DNA of 64,000 nucleotides from an uncultured Opitutia bacterium (GCA_903881475.1 CAIRTK010000055.1:1-64000), one strand, 5' to 3'. Positions 7,900 through 17,433 are shown, numbered from the stretch's first letter. Program-made: numbers and translations. Notes: a model not told the origin generated them from the letters alone.

Positions 7900-9837
7900 A
7901 TGAACGACTCTTCCTCCGCCACGCCCCCGCGTCTCCTCGGGACCATCCACGGTCCCGCCGACGTCAAGGCCCTCACCCCCGCCCAGCTCCCGCAGCTCGC
8001 GCAGGAAATCCGCGACGAACTCATCGCCGTCACCGCCAAGAACGGCGGCCACATCGGCCCCAACCTCGGCGTGGTCGAGCTGACCCTCGCCCTGCACCGG
8101 GTTTTCAGCACGCCCGAGGACCAGCTGGTCTTCGACGTCGCCCACCAGGGTTACGTCCACAAGCTCCTCACCGGCCGCGGCGGCGAATTCTTCCGGAAAC
8201 TCCGCTCCACCGGCGGCGCCAGCGGTTTTCTCTGCCGCGCCGAGAGCCCCCATGACTCCTTCGGCGCCGGCCACGCCGGCACCGCCCTGTCCGCCGCCCT
8301 CGGCATGGCCACCGCCCGCGACCTGCACGGCTCCTCGGAGCACGTGGTCGCCATCTGCGGCGACGCTGCCTTCACCTGCGGCATCACCCTCGAGGCGCTC
8401 AACAACGTCGTCAGCTCCACCAAGCGCCTCATCGTCATCCTCAACGACAACGAGTGGTCCATCGCCAAGAATGTCGGCGCCATTTCGCGCTACCTGAACC
8501 GGCTCAGCACCAACTCGACCTACAACAAGCTCCACCACGACGTGGAGGCGTTCTTCAAGAGCTTCCCCGCCGGCGTCGAGATGAACCGGGTCTACCACAA
8601 GTGGAAGCGCGAGACCAAGGACTTCTTCGTCGAGTCCTCCCTCTTTGAGAAATTCGGCCTGCGGTACATCGGCCCCGTTGACGGCCACAACCTCGACGCC
8701 CTCGTAAAAAATCTCGAGTTCGCCAAGCACTGCGACGTCCCCGTGCTGGTCCACGTCCTCACCAAGAAGGGCAAGGGCCTCGAAGCCGCCGTGAACTCGC
8801 CCGAGAAATTCCACGGCGCCAGCCCCTTCGATCCGGTCACCGGCGAGAGCCGGAAATCCGCCCCCGGCACGCCGCCCAATTATCAGGATGTCTTCGGCCA
8901 CGCACTCGTGCGCTTCGCCAAAGCCGACCCGAATATCGTCGGCATCACCGGCGCGATGCCCAGCGGTACCGGCCTCAGCCACCTGGCGGCCGAAGTCCCG
9001 CGGCAGTTCTTTGATGTCGGCATCGCCGAGGAGCACGCCGTCCTGTTCGCCGCCGGCCTCGCCACCAAGGGCATCAAGCCCGTCTGCGCCATCTACTCGA
9101 CCTTCCTGCAGCGCGCCTACGACCCGATCATCCACGACGTCGCGCTGCAGAACCTGCCCGTCACCTTCTGCATGGACCGCGCGGGCCTTTCGCCCAACGA
9201 CGGGCCGACCCACCACGGCCTCTTCGACCTCGCCTACCTGCGCTGTGTGCCCAATGCGACCGTGATGCAGCCGAGGGACGAGGACGAACTTGTCGACATG
9301 CTGCACACCGGCCTGAACCTCGGCAGCCCCGCCTTCATCCGCTACCCGCGCGGCGCGGGTCTCGGCGTGAAGATCAAGGACGCGCCCGCCCTCCTGCCCA
9401 TCGGCCATGCCGAGGTCCTGCGCGAGGGCTCCAACATCATGATCTGGGCCCTCGGCCCCATGATCCAGGATGCGCTCGCCCTCGCCGCCCGGCTCGAGAC
9501 CGAGGAGAACCTCTCCGTCGGTGTCGTGAACGCCCGCTTCGTCAAGCCGCTCGACCGCACCCTGCTGCTCAGCCACGCCGCCTGCATCCCCCTGCTCGTC
9601 ACGATGGAGGACCACGTCATCACCGGCGGGTTCGGCAGCGCGGTCCTGGAAGTGCTGCAGGAGGCCGACTGCCCCGTGGCCTTGGAGCGCATCGGCTGGC
9701 CGGACAAGTTCATCGAGCATGGCAGCAATGTCGAAACCCTGCGCGCCGCCTATGGGCTCGCCCCCGACGATATCTACCGCCGGATCCTCGGCCGGTGGCG
9801 CAATCTGAGCACGGAACGCGTCGAGGCGGACGTCTGA
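7900..9837 (+). CDS. dxs: 1-deoxy-D-xylulose-5-phosphate synthase
   Basis: Thiamine-diphosphate enzyme of the MEP pathway: pyruvate plus glyceraldehyde 3-phosphate give DXP. At 645 residues it has the usual length and order: an N-terminal TPP domain (HIGPNLGVVELTLAL; FDVAHQGYVHKLLTG), a central transketolase pyrimidine domain with the catalytic glutamate in VGIAEEHAV, and a C-terminal transketolase domain. The diphosphate-binding motif reads GDAAFTCG...NDNEWS where most Dxs enzymes have GDGA.TAG...NDNxMS. The second Gly is replaced by Ala, which suggests a divergent subgroup rather than loss of function because the metal ligands Asp and Asn remain. Confidence 0.9.
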   Translation: MNDSSSATPPRLLGTIHGPADVKALTPAQLPQLAQEIRDELIAVTAKNGGHIGPNLGVVELTLALHRVFSTPEDQLVFDVAHQGYVHKLLTGRGGEFFRKLRSTGGASGFLCRAESPHDSFGAGHAGTALSAALGMATARDLHGSSEHVVAICGDAAFTCGITLEALNNVVSSTKRLIVILNDNEWSIAKNVGAISRYLNRLSTNSTYNKLHHDVEAFFKSFPAGVEMNRVYHKWKRETKDFFVESSLFEKFGLRYIGPVDGHNLDALVKNLEFAKHCDVPVLVHVLTKKGKGLEAAVNSPEKFHGASPFDPVTGESRKSAPGTPPNYQDVFGHALVRFAKADPNIVGITGAMPSGTGLSHLAAEVPRQFFDVGIAEEHAVLFAAGLATKGIKPVCAIYSTFLQRAYDPIIHDVALQNLPVTFCMDRAGLSPNDGPTHHGLFDLAYLRCVPNATVMQPRDEDELVDMLHTGLNLGSPAFIRYPRGAGLGVKIKDAPALLPIGHAEVLREGSNIMIWALGPMIQDALALAARLETEENLSVGVVNARFVKPLDRTLLLSHAACIPLLVTMEDHVITGGFGSAVLEVLQEADCPVALERIGWPDKFIEHGSNVETLRAAYGLAPDDIYRRILGRWRNLSTERVEADV

Positions 9838-10033
9838 GCGAGGGACGATTTACGAGGGACGAGGCACGATTTGATCGATCCCCGGTCTCCCTGGCCGCCC
9901 CAGTAGCAGCCTAGGTAAGGAGGCTGTCCCGCGAAAATTCCACCCGCGTAAATCTCCCTCAACGCCCCAACCCAAGTGTCACGTAATACGTGACCTTCTT
10001 CGCATCACGTCCCTCCTCCCACGTAAATCGCCC
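9838..10033. repeat. Repeat-bearing intergenic region between dxs and the deacetylase gene
   Basis: Three structures are packed here. A 24-base word at 9903-9926 (starts GTAGCAGCC, ends GAGGCTG) repeats the arm of the 714-864 element. An imperfect inverted pair, GACGATTTACGAGGGA near 9844 and TCCCACGTAAATCG near 10017, spans the region. At 9978-9994 there is a near-perfect 17-base palindrome, GTCACGTAATACGTGAC. No promoter was recognised. Confidence 0.65.
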
Positions 10034-10699
10034 ATGGCCCGCCGCACCCTGATCACCCTCCTCGCGCTGAAGGCCCTCGCCCTCACGCTGGCCTGGTTCG
10101 GTCACTGGGCGGCCGCTGCGGTGGTTTTCTTCGGGCCCGACCTCTGGATACTTTATAATCTCCTCGTACCCTCAGCCCAGGGCCTGTGCCGCAACTTCAC
10201 CCGTTTCGAAACCGACCGGTCCGAAATCTGGCTGACGATCGACGACGGTCCCGACCCGGATGACACTCCCCGGATCCTCGAGCTCCTCGACCGACACCAG
10301 GCCCGGGCGACGTTCTTCCTGATTGGCCGGCGCGCACAACGACACCCGGCATTGGTGACCGAGATCGTGCGCCGTGGCCATGAAGTCGGCCACCATACCC
10401 ACACGCATCCCGCCGGATCCTTCTGGTGCGCCAGCCCCGCCCGGCTCGGCCGGGAGTTGGACGAAGCCACCCAGGTTCTGACGCCCCTCGGCCCGCCCCT
10501 GCGCTGGTTCCGGCCGCCGGTGGGCATCAAGCATTTCCTGCTGCCCCACGCACTCGCTGTCCGCGGACTGCAGTGTGTGACGTGGACGATCCGCAGCGGC
10601 GACTGCCTCAGCCGCAGCCCCGAAACCGTGCAGGCCAACGTGCTCCGCCAGCTTCACCCCGGCGCCATCCTCCTCATGCACGGAGGCCCCAGCGTGTGA
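10034..10699 (+). CDS. Polysaccharide deacetylase (NodB homology), C-terminus clipped
   Basis: A 221-residue protein with an N-terminal hydrophobic segment (about 5-45) and a NodB domain. The catalytic/metal motif is TIDDGPD, the histidine motif GHHTHTHP, then RFRPPVG-like FRPPVG, and a final LLMHGGPS segment. Such enzymes remove acetyl groups from cell-wall or capsule GlcNAc. The NodB fold normally continues for one more helix after the LLMH motif, whereas this one stops two residues later, exactly where a PIN-domain remnant begins in another frame. The 3' end therefore looks deleted. Catalytic motifs are intact, so activity may survive. Confidence 0.75.
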   Translation: MARRTLITLLALKALALTLAWFGHWAAAAVVFFGPDLWILYNLLVPSAQGLCRNFTRFETDRSEIWLTIDDGPDPDDTPRILELLDRHQARATFFLIGRRAQRHPALVTEIVRRGHEVGHHTHTHPAGSFWCASPARLGRELDEATQVLTPLGPPLRWFRPPVGIKHFLLPHALAVRGLQCVTWTIRSGDCLSRSPETVQANVLRQLHPGAILLMHGGPSV

Positions 10700-11049
10700 T
10701 CGTGTGGTGGGCGCTCTATCCCGGCCGGCTGAAAACCACTACGCGCGATGCCATCATCTCGCCCGGCAACGAAGTGTTTCTCAGCGCTGCGTCGGTCTGG
10801 GAGCTGGGGCTGAAAATCGCCCGCGGCAAGCTGGCCCTGCCCGCGGACTACGCGCCGCGGTTATTGGCGCACGGCTTCGAGGAACTGGGCGTGAGCATCG
10901 GGCACGCTGCCCGCTCGACGACGCTTCCTCCGCTTCACGGCGACCCGTTTGACCGGCTGCTGATCGCCCAGGCGCTGGAGGAAGGCCTGATGCTCGTCAC
11001 CAGCGATCAGGCGATTCTGCGGTACGATGTGCCTGCGATGGAAGCCTAG
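10696..11049 (+). pseudogene. VapC-like PIN-domain ribonuclease remnant, N-terminus missing
   Basis: About 117 residues are readable, beginning IVWWALYPGRLKTTTRDAI and continuing with the PIN landmarks SAASVWELGLKIARGKL, HGDPFDRLLIAQA and LVTSDQAI. The second to fourth acidic positions (E in WEL, D in DPFDR, D in TSD) are present. The opening strand LLLDTH of this family, with the first catalytic Asp, is gone. The homology starts directly at the stop codon of the deacetylase gene, and no antitoxin gene precedes it. I read this as a deletion scar joining two genes. A GTG at 10696 could start translation, but the toxin should be inactive. Confidence 0.72.
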
Positions 11050-11058
11050 CTGGACTGC

Positions 11059-11160
11059 TGGCTTTAGCCAGCAAGCCTGCAGTTCCGAAGGTAGGGCGAG
11101 TCGTCCCCAACGTGCCGTCGTGGCGCAGGCATCCTGCCTGCCATTTCGCCGGATGCAGGC
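11059..11160. repeat. Short hairpins and a solo GGTAGGGCG word
   Basis: CTGGCTTTAGCCAG (11059-11072 region) and GCAGGCATCCTGCCTGC (near 11125-11142) are small palindromes. At 11090-11108 lies GGTAGGGCGAGTCGTCCCC, which matches the left arms of the elements at 18733 and 42340. No complementary right arm was found here, so this is a half copy. Confidence 0.55.
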
Positions 11161-11220
11161 CGGAGGCCGCGCCACTTTCCTCTGGCCGGACGAGTGAACC
11201 TCAACTCTGTTTGCTTGGGT

Positions 11221-13659
11221 ATGCCCGAGCGATCCGCGTCCCCTGCCCGCGCCCTGTGGTCGCGACTCCTGCTCGGGCCGTGGGCCGCCGCCGTGGTGCT
11301 CGGCCTATTCTGGTTTTTGCTGACGGCCAGCCTGCGCGACAAGAGCCTCACCTTCGATGAGGCCGGCTATGCGGCGGCCGGCTACGTGGACTGGCGCTTC
11401 CACGATTTCCGCCTGCAACCCGAAAGCGGCCAGCTGCCGCAGCGGCTGATCGGCCTGCCCCTGGCCCTGGGCTCCCACGCCTTTCCGGACACCGATTCTT
11501 CGCTCTGGCGGGATTCCCGTTTTCTGGAACTGGGTCACGCCTGGTTTTATCAACTGGGCAACGATGCCGCCGGCATGGCCGCGCAAGGGCGGGGCGCGGC
11601 CGGACTGCTGGCGGTTGCGCTGGGCGCATGCGTCTGGGCTTGGTCGCGCCGGCTCTTCGGTCCGGTCGGCGGAATGCTTTCGCTCCTACTCTATGTATTG
11701 AGTCCGAGCATCCTCGCGAACGGCGCGCTGATGACCTCGGACATGGCTGTGGCCCTGTTCTTCACCGCATCCCTGGGTGCGCTATGGCGGCTGATGCAGC
11801 GGATCACGCCCGGCCGTCTCGCCCTGAGTGCGGTCATGACTGCCGGACTTGTCCTGTCGAAAACGTCGGCCCTGCTGATCCTGCCGATGGCCGCAGTGCT
11901 GGTCGCAGCCCGCCTGGCCGACGGCCGGCCGCTGCCGGTGATGATCGGCCGCGAAAGGCCATTGACCCAACGCTCCCGGCAAGCGCTCGCCTTGGGGGCC
12001 GCGGCCCTGCTCCATGTGCTGGTCGTCGTGGGGGCGATCTGGACGGCCTCCGACTTCAGGTATTCGGCGTTCCATGGAACCCGGGAGGAAGGCGGCCGCT
12101 TCGCCCTGCCGTGGGAATACTTCCTGGCGGAATCAAGTCCGGGCGATCTGCTGCAGCAGGTCAGCCTGACCCCGGAGCAGGCGGCGCAGGCTGGGCGGAT
12201 TTTTCAGGAGCGCGGGTTGAGCCCGGCGCTGTGGATCAACCCGGCCGTCGACGCCCTGGCAGAAGTCAGGCGCACGGTGCTCACCCCCGCCCAGCAGGCA
12301 CAGCTGGACCGGCTGCGCGCTGAACCGCCGGCCACCGCGGGCCGCCGCAGTCTGGAATTCCTGCGGCAGCACGAAGTGTTGCCCGAGGCCTGGATTTACG
12401 GACTGGCGGATGTGCTCTGGCGCAGCCAGTGGCGCAGTGCATTTTTCAATGGCGAGTTCAGCCTGGCGGGCTGGCCCGCGTTTTTTCCCTACACCTTCGC
12501 CGTCAAGACGCCGCTCGCAGTCTTCGGCGTGCTGGCCCTGGCCATTGCCGCCGCGGTCGCAGGCTGGCGCCGCGAAAAAGCGGGATCCCCTCCTGCTTCC
12601 CGCGGCCCCGGGATTTGGGTGGGTTTCTACCGGACGCTGCCACTATGGACGCTGCTGCTGGTGTACGGCGCGGTGATGATCGCGAGCCACCTGAACATCG
12701 GCCACCGGCACATGCTGCCTTTGTACGCGCCGATGTTTGTGCTGGCTGGCGTGGCCGGCCGATGGATCGAAGACGGGTCGCTCGCCGGACGCACAGGGCG
12801 GCTCGCGGGCGCGGCGCTGATCGGCCTCATCGGATTGCTGACCGTGGAGGTGCTGGCGCGGTTTCCCAACTACCTCGCCTACTTCAACGGCGTGGTCCGT
12901 CCGGCGCAGGCGTACCATCATCTCGTCGACAGTTCCCTCGACTGGGGCCAGGATCTGCCGGCCGTGCGGCCGTACGTCGAGGCGCATCCCGGGAACGGTC
13001 CCTATTATTTTTCATATTTTGGCATCGCTGATCCCGACTACTACGGCATCCCGGCCCGGCCGCTCTTTTCCTATTACGGCCTCCAGTGGCACCGGCATCC
13101 GCCGATGGCCATCCTCCCGGTACCGCTCGATCAACCACGGGCCACGGTGGCAGCCCAGCATGAAGCCCGGCCGGACTACGACTTGCTGACCGTGATGCGA
13201 CTTCCGGACCAGGCCGTGTCCGTGTGGCTGAAAAAGCCGGCGGAACTGCGGCTGGCCGGCGGCACATACCTGATCAGCGCCTCCATGCTGCAGCCCGTCT
13301 ATTATGATTTGAAGGGACCGTGGGGACCGTGGAATTCCCGGCATGAGGCTGTTTACCAGCAACTCTCGGCCGAAGTGAAACCGCTCATGGACGACGATTC
13401 GGCCGCCCGGGCCGCGGCCTTGAATCATCACTCGCCGTGGGAATGGTCGGCCTTGCTCCAGCAGTTCGACGTCTATCGGTTGGCGCGGCTGACTGCCTGG
13501 CTACGGCAGCGCGAAGCGGACGAGACGCTCAACTATTCGATCCTAGTCTACCACCTTACGGATGCGGATGTGGCGCAGGCGCTCGGCGGCCCGCCGCCCG
13601 AACTTGGCCCCGACCGGGCGCAAGCCGTGTTGGAGCAGGCGGCCGCCGAAAAACAGTAA
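11221..13659 (+). CDS. PMT/GT39-like membrane glycosyltransferase
   Basis: An 812-residue multi-pass membrane protein. The first luminal loop contains FDEAGYAAAGY, the position of the acidic catalytic motif in dolichyl-phosphate-mannose mannosyltransferase-like (PMT_2/ArnT) enzymes. About ten hydrophobic segments follow in the first 620 residues, with NIGHRHMLPLYAPMF near the last ones. The C-terminal 200 residues are soluble, as is common in GT-C enzymes. These proteins move sugars from polyprenyl-phosphate carriers onto proteins or lipids on the periplasmic face. The substrate is unknown. An upstream GTG (11194) is also in frame, but the ATG at 11221 starts directly before a basic stretch and the first helix. 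Confidence 0.75.
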   Translation: MPERSASPARALWSRLLLGPWAAAVVLGLFWFLLTASLRDKSLTFDEAGYAAAGYVDWRFHDFRLQPESGQLPQRLIGLPLALGSHAFPDTDSSLWRDSRFLELGHAWFYQLGNDAAGMAAQGRGAAGLLAVALGACVWAWSRRLFGPVGGMLSLLLYVLSPSILANGALMTSDMAVALFFTASLGALWRLMQRITPGRLALSAVMTAGLVLSKTSALLILPMAAVLVAARLADGRPLPVMIGRERPLTQRSRQALALGAAALLHVLVVVGAIWTASDFRYSAFHGTREEGGRFALPWEYFLAESSPGDLLQQVSLTPEQAAQAGRIFQERGLSPALWINPAVDALAEVRRTVLTPAQQAQLDRLRAEPPATAGRRSLEFLRQHEVLPEAWIYGLADVLWRSQWRSAFFNGEFSLAGWPAFFPYTFAVKTPLAVFGVLALAIAAAVAGWRREKAGSPPASRGPGIWVGFYRTLPLWTLLLVYGAVMIASHLNIGHRHMLPLYAPMFVLAGVAGRWIEDGSLAGRTGRLAGAALIGLIGLLTVEVLARFPNYLAYFNGVVRPAQAYHHLVDSSLDWGQDLPAVRPYVEAHPGNGPYYFSYFGIADPDYYGIPARPLFSYYGLQWHRHPPMAILPVPLDQPRATVAAQHEARPDYDLLTVMRLPDQAVSVWLKKPAELRLAGGTYLISASMLQPVYYDLKGPWGPWNSRHEAVYQQLSAEVKPLMDDDSAARAAALNHHSPWEWSALLQQFDVYRLARLTAWLRQREADETLNYSILVYHLTDADVAQALGGPPPELGPDRAQAVLEQAAAEKQ

Positions 13660-13998
13660 GCGCACCCGACGGCCAATGGGGAGCGCGACTGGCCGCAGAA
13701 TCGCCCGCCCCGTCCTACCTGAGGCCGAGTACCGGCTGGATCCGGACGGGAACCTTGGCGTCCTGCAGCAGAACCCAAAAAAACAAGGCCCCCACTTGCC
13801 AACCCATCCCGGCGCGGATGTAGTCCGGGCATGCGTTTGATCATGCCGGCCCCGGGAATTGACGCGGGCAGCGGGGCGGTTTTGAGGCCTTGCGGGATGA
13901 GTGAGCCGGCGGGCCGCCATACGGCGCCCGTGCGTCCCCAACCCTTCCGCTGCGCCGGGTGGAACCGCTGTGCGCCCCGCGTAACCTGAGATTCGCCC
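13660..13998. other. Intergenic region without recognised gene
   Basis: These 339 bases precede the RND pump gene. I see no protein with family resemblance on either strand, no clear terminator and no promoter that I would defend. The sequence is GC-rich with one AAAAAAAC tract near 13777. Confidence 0.5.
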
Positions 13999-16900
13999 AT
14001 GTGGATCGTCCGACTCGCCCTTCGCCGTCCCTACACCTTCGTCGTCGCCTCGATGCTGGTGCTGATCCTGGGCGTGTTCACGATCCTGAACACCCCGACC
14101 GACATCTTCCCGGACATCAACATCCCGGTGATCTCGGTGATCTTCAATTACAGCGGCATGTCGCCCGACGACATGGAAAAGCACATCATCACGGGCTTCG
14201 AGCGCACGCTGACCACGACCGTCAACGACATCGAGCACACTGAGAGCCAGTCCCTCTACGGCGTCGCAACGGTCAAGATCTACTTCCAGCCCAACGCAAA
14301 GATTGAGACCGCCATCGCCCAGGTCTCCGCTATCTGCCAGACTTCCATCCGTTCGATGCCGCCGGGCACTCAGCCGCCGCTGGTCATCCAGTACAGTGCC
14401 TCCAACGTCCCGATCCTGCAGCTCTCCTTCTCGAGCGACACCCTCGCCGAGCAGGGCATGTTCGACCAGGCGATCAATTTCGTCCGCCCGCGCCTGGTGA
14501 CAGTGCCCGGCGTCCAGATCCCCTATCCCTATGGCGGCAAGCAGCGGCAGGTCATGGTCGACCTCGATCCGGCCCGGCTCTACGCGTGGGGCATCTCGCC
14601 TTCCGATGTTTCCGCCGCGATCGGCGCGCAAAACCTGATCCTGCCCGCCGGCAACACCAAGATCGGCAACCAGGAATATCCCGTCATCCTCAACAGCAGC
14701 CCCGTCAAGGCCGACGACCTCAACAACCTCCCGATCAAGACGGTCAACGGCACGCCCATCTACATCAAGGACGTAGCCCACGTGCGCGATGGTTTCCAGG
14801 TGCAGACGAGCATGGTGCACGTCAGCGGCAAGCGCGGCGTGCTTCTCTCGATCATGAAGAACGGCGGCGCCTCGACGCTCGATGTGGTCGCCGGCATCAA
14901 GCAGGCGCTCGAGTCCGTCTACCCGATTCTCCCGAAGGGGCTTAAGGTCACGCCGCTGTTCGACCAGTCGCTCTTCGTCCGCGCCTCGATCGAGGGCGTG
15001 GTCCGCGAGGCGGTCATCGCCGCGGGGCTGACCGCGTTGATGATCCTCGTCTTCCTCGGCAGCTGGCGCAGCACCGTGGTGGTCGTCACCTCCATCCCGC
15101 TCTCCATCCTCGTCTCCATCATCGTCATGAGCTGGCTCGGCCAGACCCTGAACGTCATGACGCTGGGCGGCCTGGCCCTCGCCGTCGGCATCCTCGTGGA
15201 CGACGCGACCGTGGAGATCGAGAACATCCACCGCAACCTGCACGAGGGAAAACGTCTCGTGCAGGCCATCCTCGACGGCGCGTCCCAGATCGCCGTGCCC
15301 GCGTTCGTCTCGACCCTCTGCATCTGCATCGTGTTCATCCCCGTCGTCTTCATCAGCGGCTCGGCCAAGTTCCTGTTCATCCCGCTCGGCATGGCCGTCG
15401 TCTTCGCCATGCTGACGAGTTACCTGCTGAGCCGGACCCTCGTGCCCACGATGGTGCATTACCTGCTCGCCAGCGAGGTGGAGATGTTCGGCGGCAAGCT
15501 GGACCAGAGCGATCCGCACGCCGACCCCGCGAAGGCGCGCGCGAACGACCCGCACCTGCAGCATCCCTACTACAGCGTGGGCGCCGCGCTCCGGTGGACG
15601 CTCAAGTTCTTCGCCCCGGCCATCGCCGCGGTCGCCGTGGGCCTGGAGATTGTCACCCGCGCGGGCCACGATGCCACGGAGATTTTCACCCTCGCCTTCG
15701 TCGCCCTCGTGGTCATCGCCGCGCTACGCTACGCCCTCCAAAACGGCTATATCTGGAAATTCCACGAGAAGTTCAACGTCCAGTTCGAGCGCGTCCGTCG
15801 GCAATACGGCGGGCTGCTCGCCTGGGGCCTGGAACACCGCACCGCGGTGCTGGGCGTGTTCGTCCTGCTGGTGGCCAGCTCCGTCGCCCTCGTGGCGTTC
15901 GGCCTGATCGGCAAGGATTTCTTCCCGACCGTCGACGCCGGCCAGATCCGTCTCCATGTGCGCGCCGCGCCCGGTACGCGCCTCGAGCAGACCGGGCGGA
16001 TCTTCGCCGCGGTGGAAAAGGCCATCAAGGAGGTCATCCCGACCGCGGAGATCGACACGCTCCTCGACAACATCGGCATCCCGAACAGCGGCATCAACCT
16101 CTCGCTCAGCGACGGGTCGCTGATGTCCTCCGCCGACGGCGAGATCCTGCTCGCCCTCAAGCCTGGCCATCAGCCCACCGAGCAGTACATCGACCGACTC
16201 ACCCTGGATCTGCGGGCCAAGTTTCCCGGGCTCACCTTCTACTTCGCTCCCGCCGACATCGTCACCCAGGTGCTGAACTTCGGCATCGCCGCCCCGATCG
16301 ACGTCCAGATCGAGGGCGTGACCTCCGACGCCCCCGCCAACTACGTCATCGCGAAGCGTATCGCCGCCGAGATCGCCGGCCTGCCCGGCGCGGCCGACGT
16401 CCGCGTGCAGCAGGTGCCCCACACACCCACCCTGTTCATGAATGTCGACCGGACGCAGGCCAACTATGCCGGCCTCACCCAGCGCGATGTGGCCAACGAC
16501 ATGCTTGTCTCGCTCAGCGGCACCGCCCAGCAGAACCCGAATTACTGGCAGGACACCGTCCATGGCGTGCAATACAGTGTGCTCGTCCAGACGCCCCAGT
16601 ATCGGATCGACTCGATCAACGCCCTGCAGAACCAGCCGGTCGTGCCGGCCGGGAGCCTCGTGCCCGGCGGAGCGTTTCATGCGGAAGCCCAGCTCCTCGG
16701 CAGTGTCGCGGCCCTTGATCGCGGCGTATCGCCGACCAACATCACTCACTATAATCCGCGGCCCACCTTTGACGTGCTCGCCGGCGTGCGCGGCATGGAC
16801 CTGGGCACCGTCGCCCGCGGGGTGCGCGCCATCGTCGCCCGAGAGCGCCCGAACCTGCCGAAGGGCAGCCTCATCACCATCCGCGGTCAGGTCCAGAGCA

Positions 16901-17433
16901 TGGACTCCTCCTTCACCGGGCTCAGCTACGGCCTGATCTTCGCCATCATCCTCGTCTACCTGCTGCTGGTCGTGAACTTCCAGTCCTGGCTCGATCCGCT
17001 CATCATCCTCATGGCCCTGCCGGGCGCGCTGGCAGGCATCCTGTGGATGCTGTTCATCACCCAGACCACGATCAATGTACCGTCACTCATGGGCGCGATT
17101 ATGAGCATCGGCGTGGCCACGGCGAACAGCATCCTGATGATCACCTTCGCCAACGACCTCCGCAAGGAGGGCGCCAACGCCCACGACGCCGCGCTGGCCG
17201 CCGGCATGACCCGCCTGCGGCCCGTCATCATGACCGCCCTCGCGATGATCATCGGCATGCTGCCGATGTCCCTCGGCCTCGGCGAAGGCGGCGAGCAGAA
17301 CGCCCCGCTCGGCCGCGCGGTCATCGGCGGCCTGCTGCTGGCCACGTTCGCCACGCTGTTCTTTGTGCCCGTCGTGTACAGTAAGCTGCGCGCCAAGGCG
17401 GCAGTGACCCAAGTTGAGGAGGAGTTGAAATAA
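13999..17433 (+). CDS. RND-family efflux transporter permease
   Basis: An 1144-residue inner-membrane proton-driven pump of the AcrB/HAE-1 type. The order is a first helix (14-31), a long periplasmic porter loop, TM2-6 with the proton-relay acidic pair in LAVGILVDDATVEIEN, a second half with GKDFFPTVDAG opening the second porter loop, and the final helices with MSIGVATANSILM. The linker between TM6 and TM7 is longer than usual. It contains two extra hydrophobic stretches (FFAPAIAAVAVGLEIV and IFTLAFVALVVIAALRYAL) that may form an added hairpin. The stop codon shares a base with the start of the adaptor gene. Substrate unknown. Confidence 0.92.
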   Translation: MWIVRLALRRPYTFVVASMLVLILGVFTILNTPTDIFPDINIPVISVIFNYSGMSPDDMEKHIITGFERTLTTTVNDIEHTESQSLYGVATVKIYFQPNAKIETAIAQVSAICQTSIRSMPPGTQPPLVIQYSASNVPILQLSFSSDTLAEQGMFDQAINFVRPRLVTVPGVQIPYPYGGKQRQVMVDLDPARLYAWGISPSDVSAAIGAQNLILPAGNTKIGNQEYPVILNSSPVKADDLNNLPIKTVNGTPIYIKDVAHVRDGFQVQTSMVHVSGKRGVLLSIMKNGGASTLDVVAGIKQALESVYPILPKGLKVTPLFDQSLFVRASIEGVVREAVIAAGLTALMILVFLGSWRSTVVVVTSIPLSILVSIIVMSWLGQTLNVMTLGGLALAVGILVDDATVEIENIHRNLHEGKRLVQAILDGASQIAVPAFVSTLCICIVFIPVVFISGSAKFLFIPLGMAVVFAMLTSYLLSRTLVPTMVHYLLASEVEMFGGKLDQSDPHADPAKARANDPHLQHPYYSVGAALRWTLKFFAPAIAAVAVGLEIVTRAGHDATEIFTLAFVALVVIAALRYALQNGYIWKFHEKFNVQFERVRRQYGGLLAWGLEHRTAVLGVFVLLVASSVALVAFGLIGKDFFPTVDAGQIRLHVRAAPGTRLEQTGRIFAAVEKAIKEVIPTAEIDTLLDNIGIPNSGINLSLSDGSLMSSADGEILLALKPGHQPTEQYIDRLTLDLRAKFPGLTFYFAPADIVTQVLNFGIAAPIDVQIEGVTSDAPANYVIAKRIAAEIAGLPGAADVRVQQVPHTPTLFMNVDRTQANYAGLTQRDVANDMLVSLSGTAQQNPNYWQDTVHGVQYSVLVQTPQYRIDSINALQNQPVVPAGSLVPGGAFHAEAQLLGSVAALDRGVSPTNITHYNPRPTFDVLAGVRGMDLGTVARGVRAIVARERPNLPKGSLITIRGQVQSMDSSFTGLSYGLIFAIILVYLLLVVNFQSWLDPLIILMALPGALAGILWMLFITQTTINVPSLMGAIMSIGVATANSILMITFANDLRKEGANAHDAALAAGMTRLRPVIMTALAMIIGMLPMSLGLGEGGEQNAPLGRAVIGGLLLATFATLFFVPVVYSKLRAKAAVTQVEEELK

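Noticed and set aside
7549-9720. A long minus-strand frame antisense to dxs, continuous with the M48 protease gene.
   Set aside because: The sequence is low-complexity (Gly, Ala, Val, Glu, Asp) and mirrors dxs codons; the real protease starts at 7548. Such antisense frames are expected at this GC content.
13543-15669. A 708-codon minus-strand frame opposite the RND pump gene.
   Set aside because: Composition is dominated by Asp, Gly, Arg and His from the antisense of RND codons; no family resemblance, and the plus-strand pump is unmistakable.
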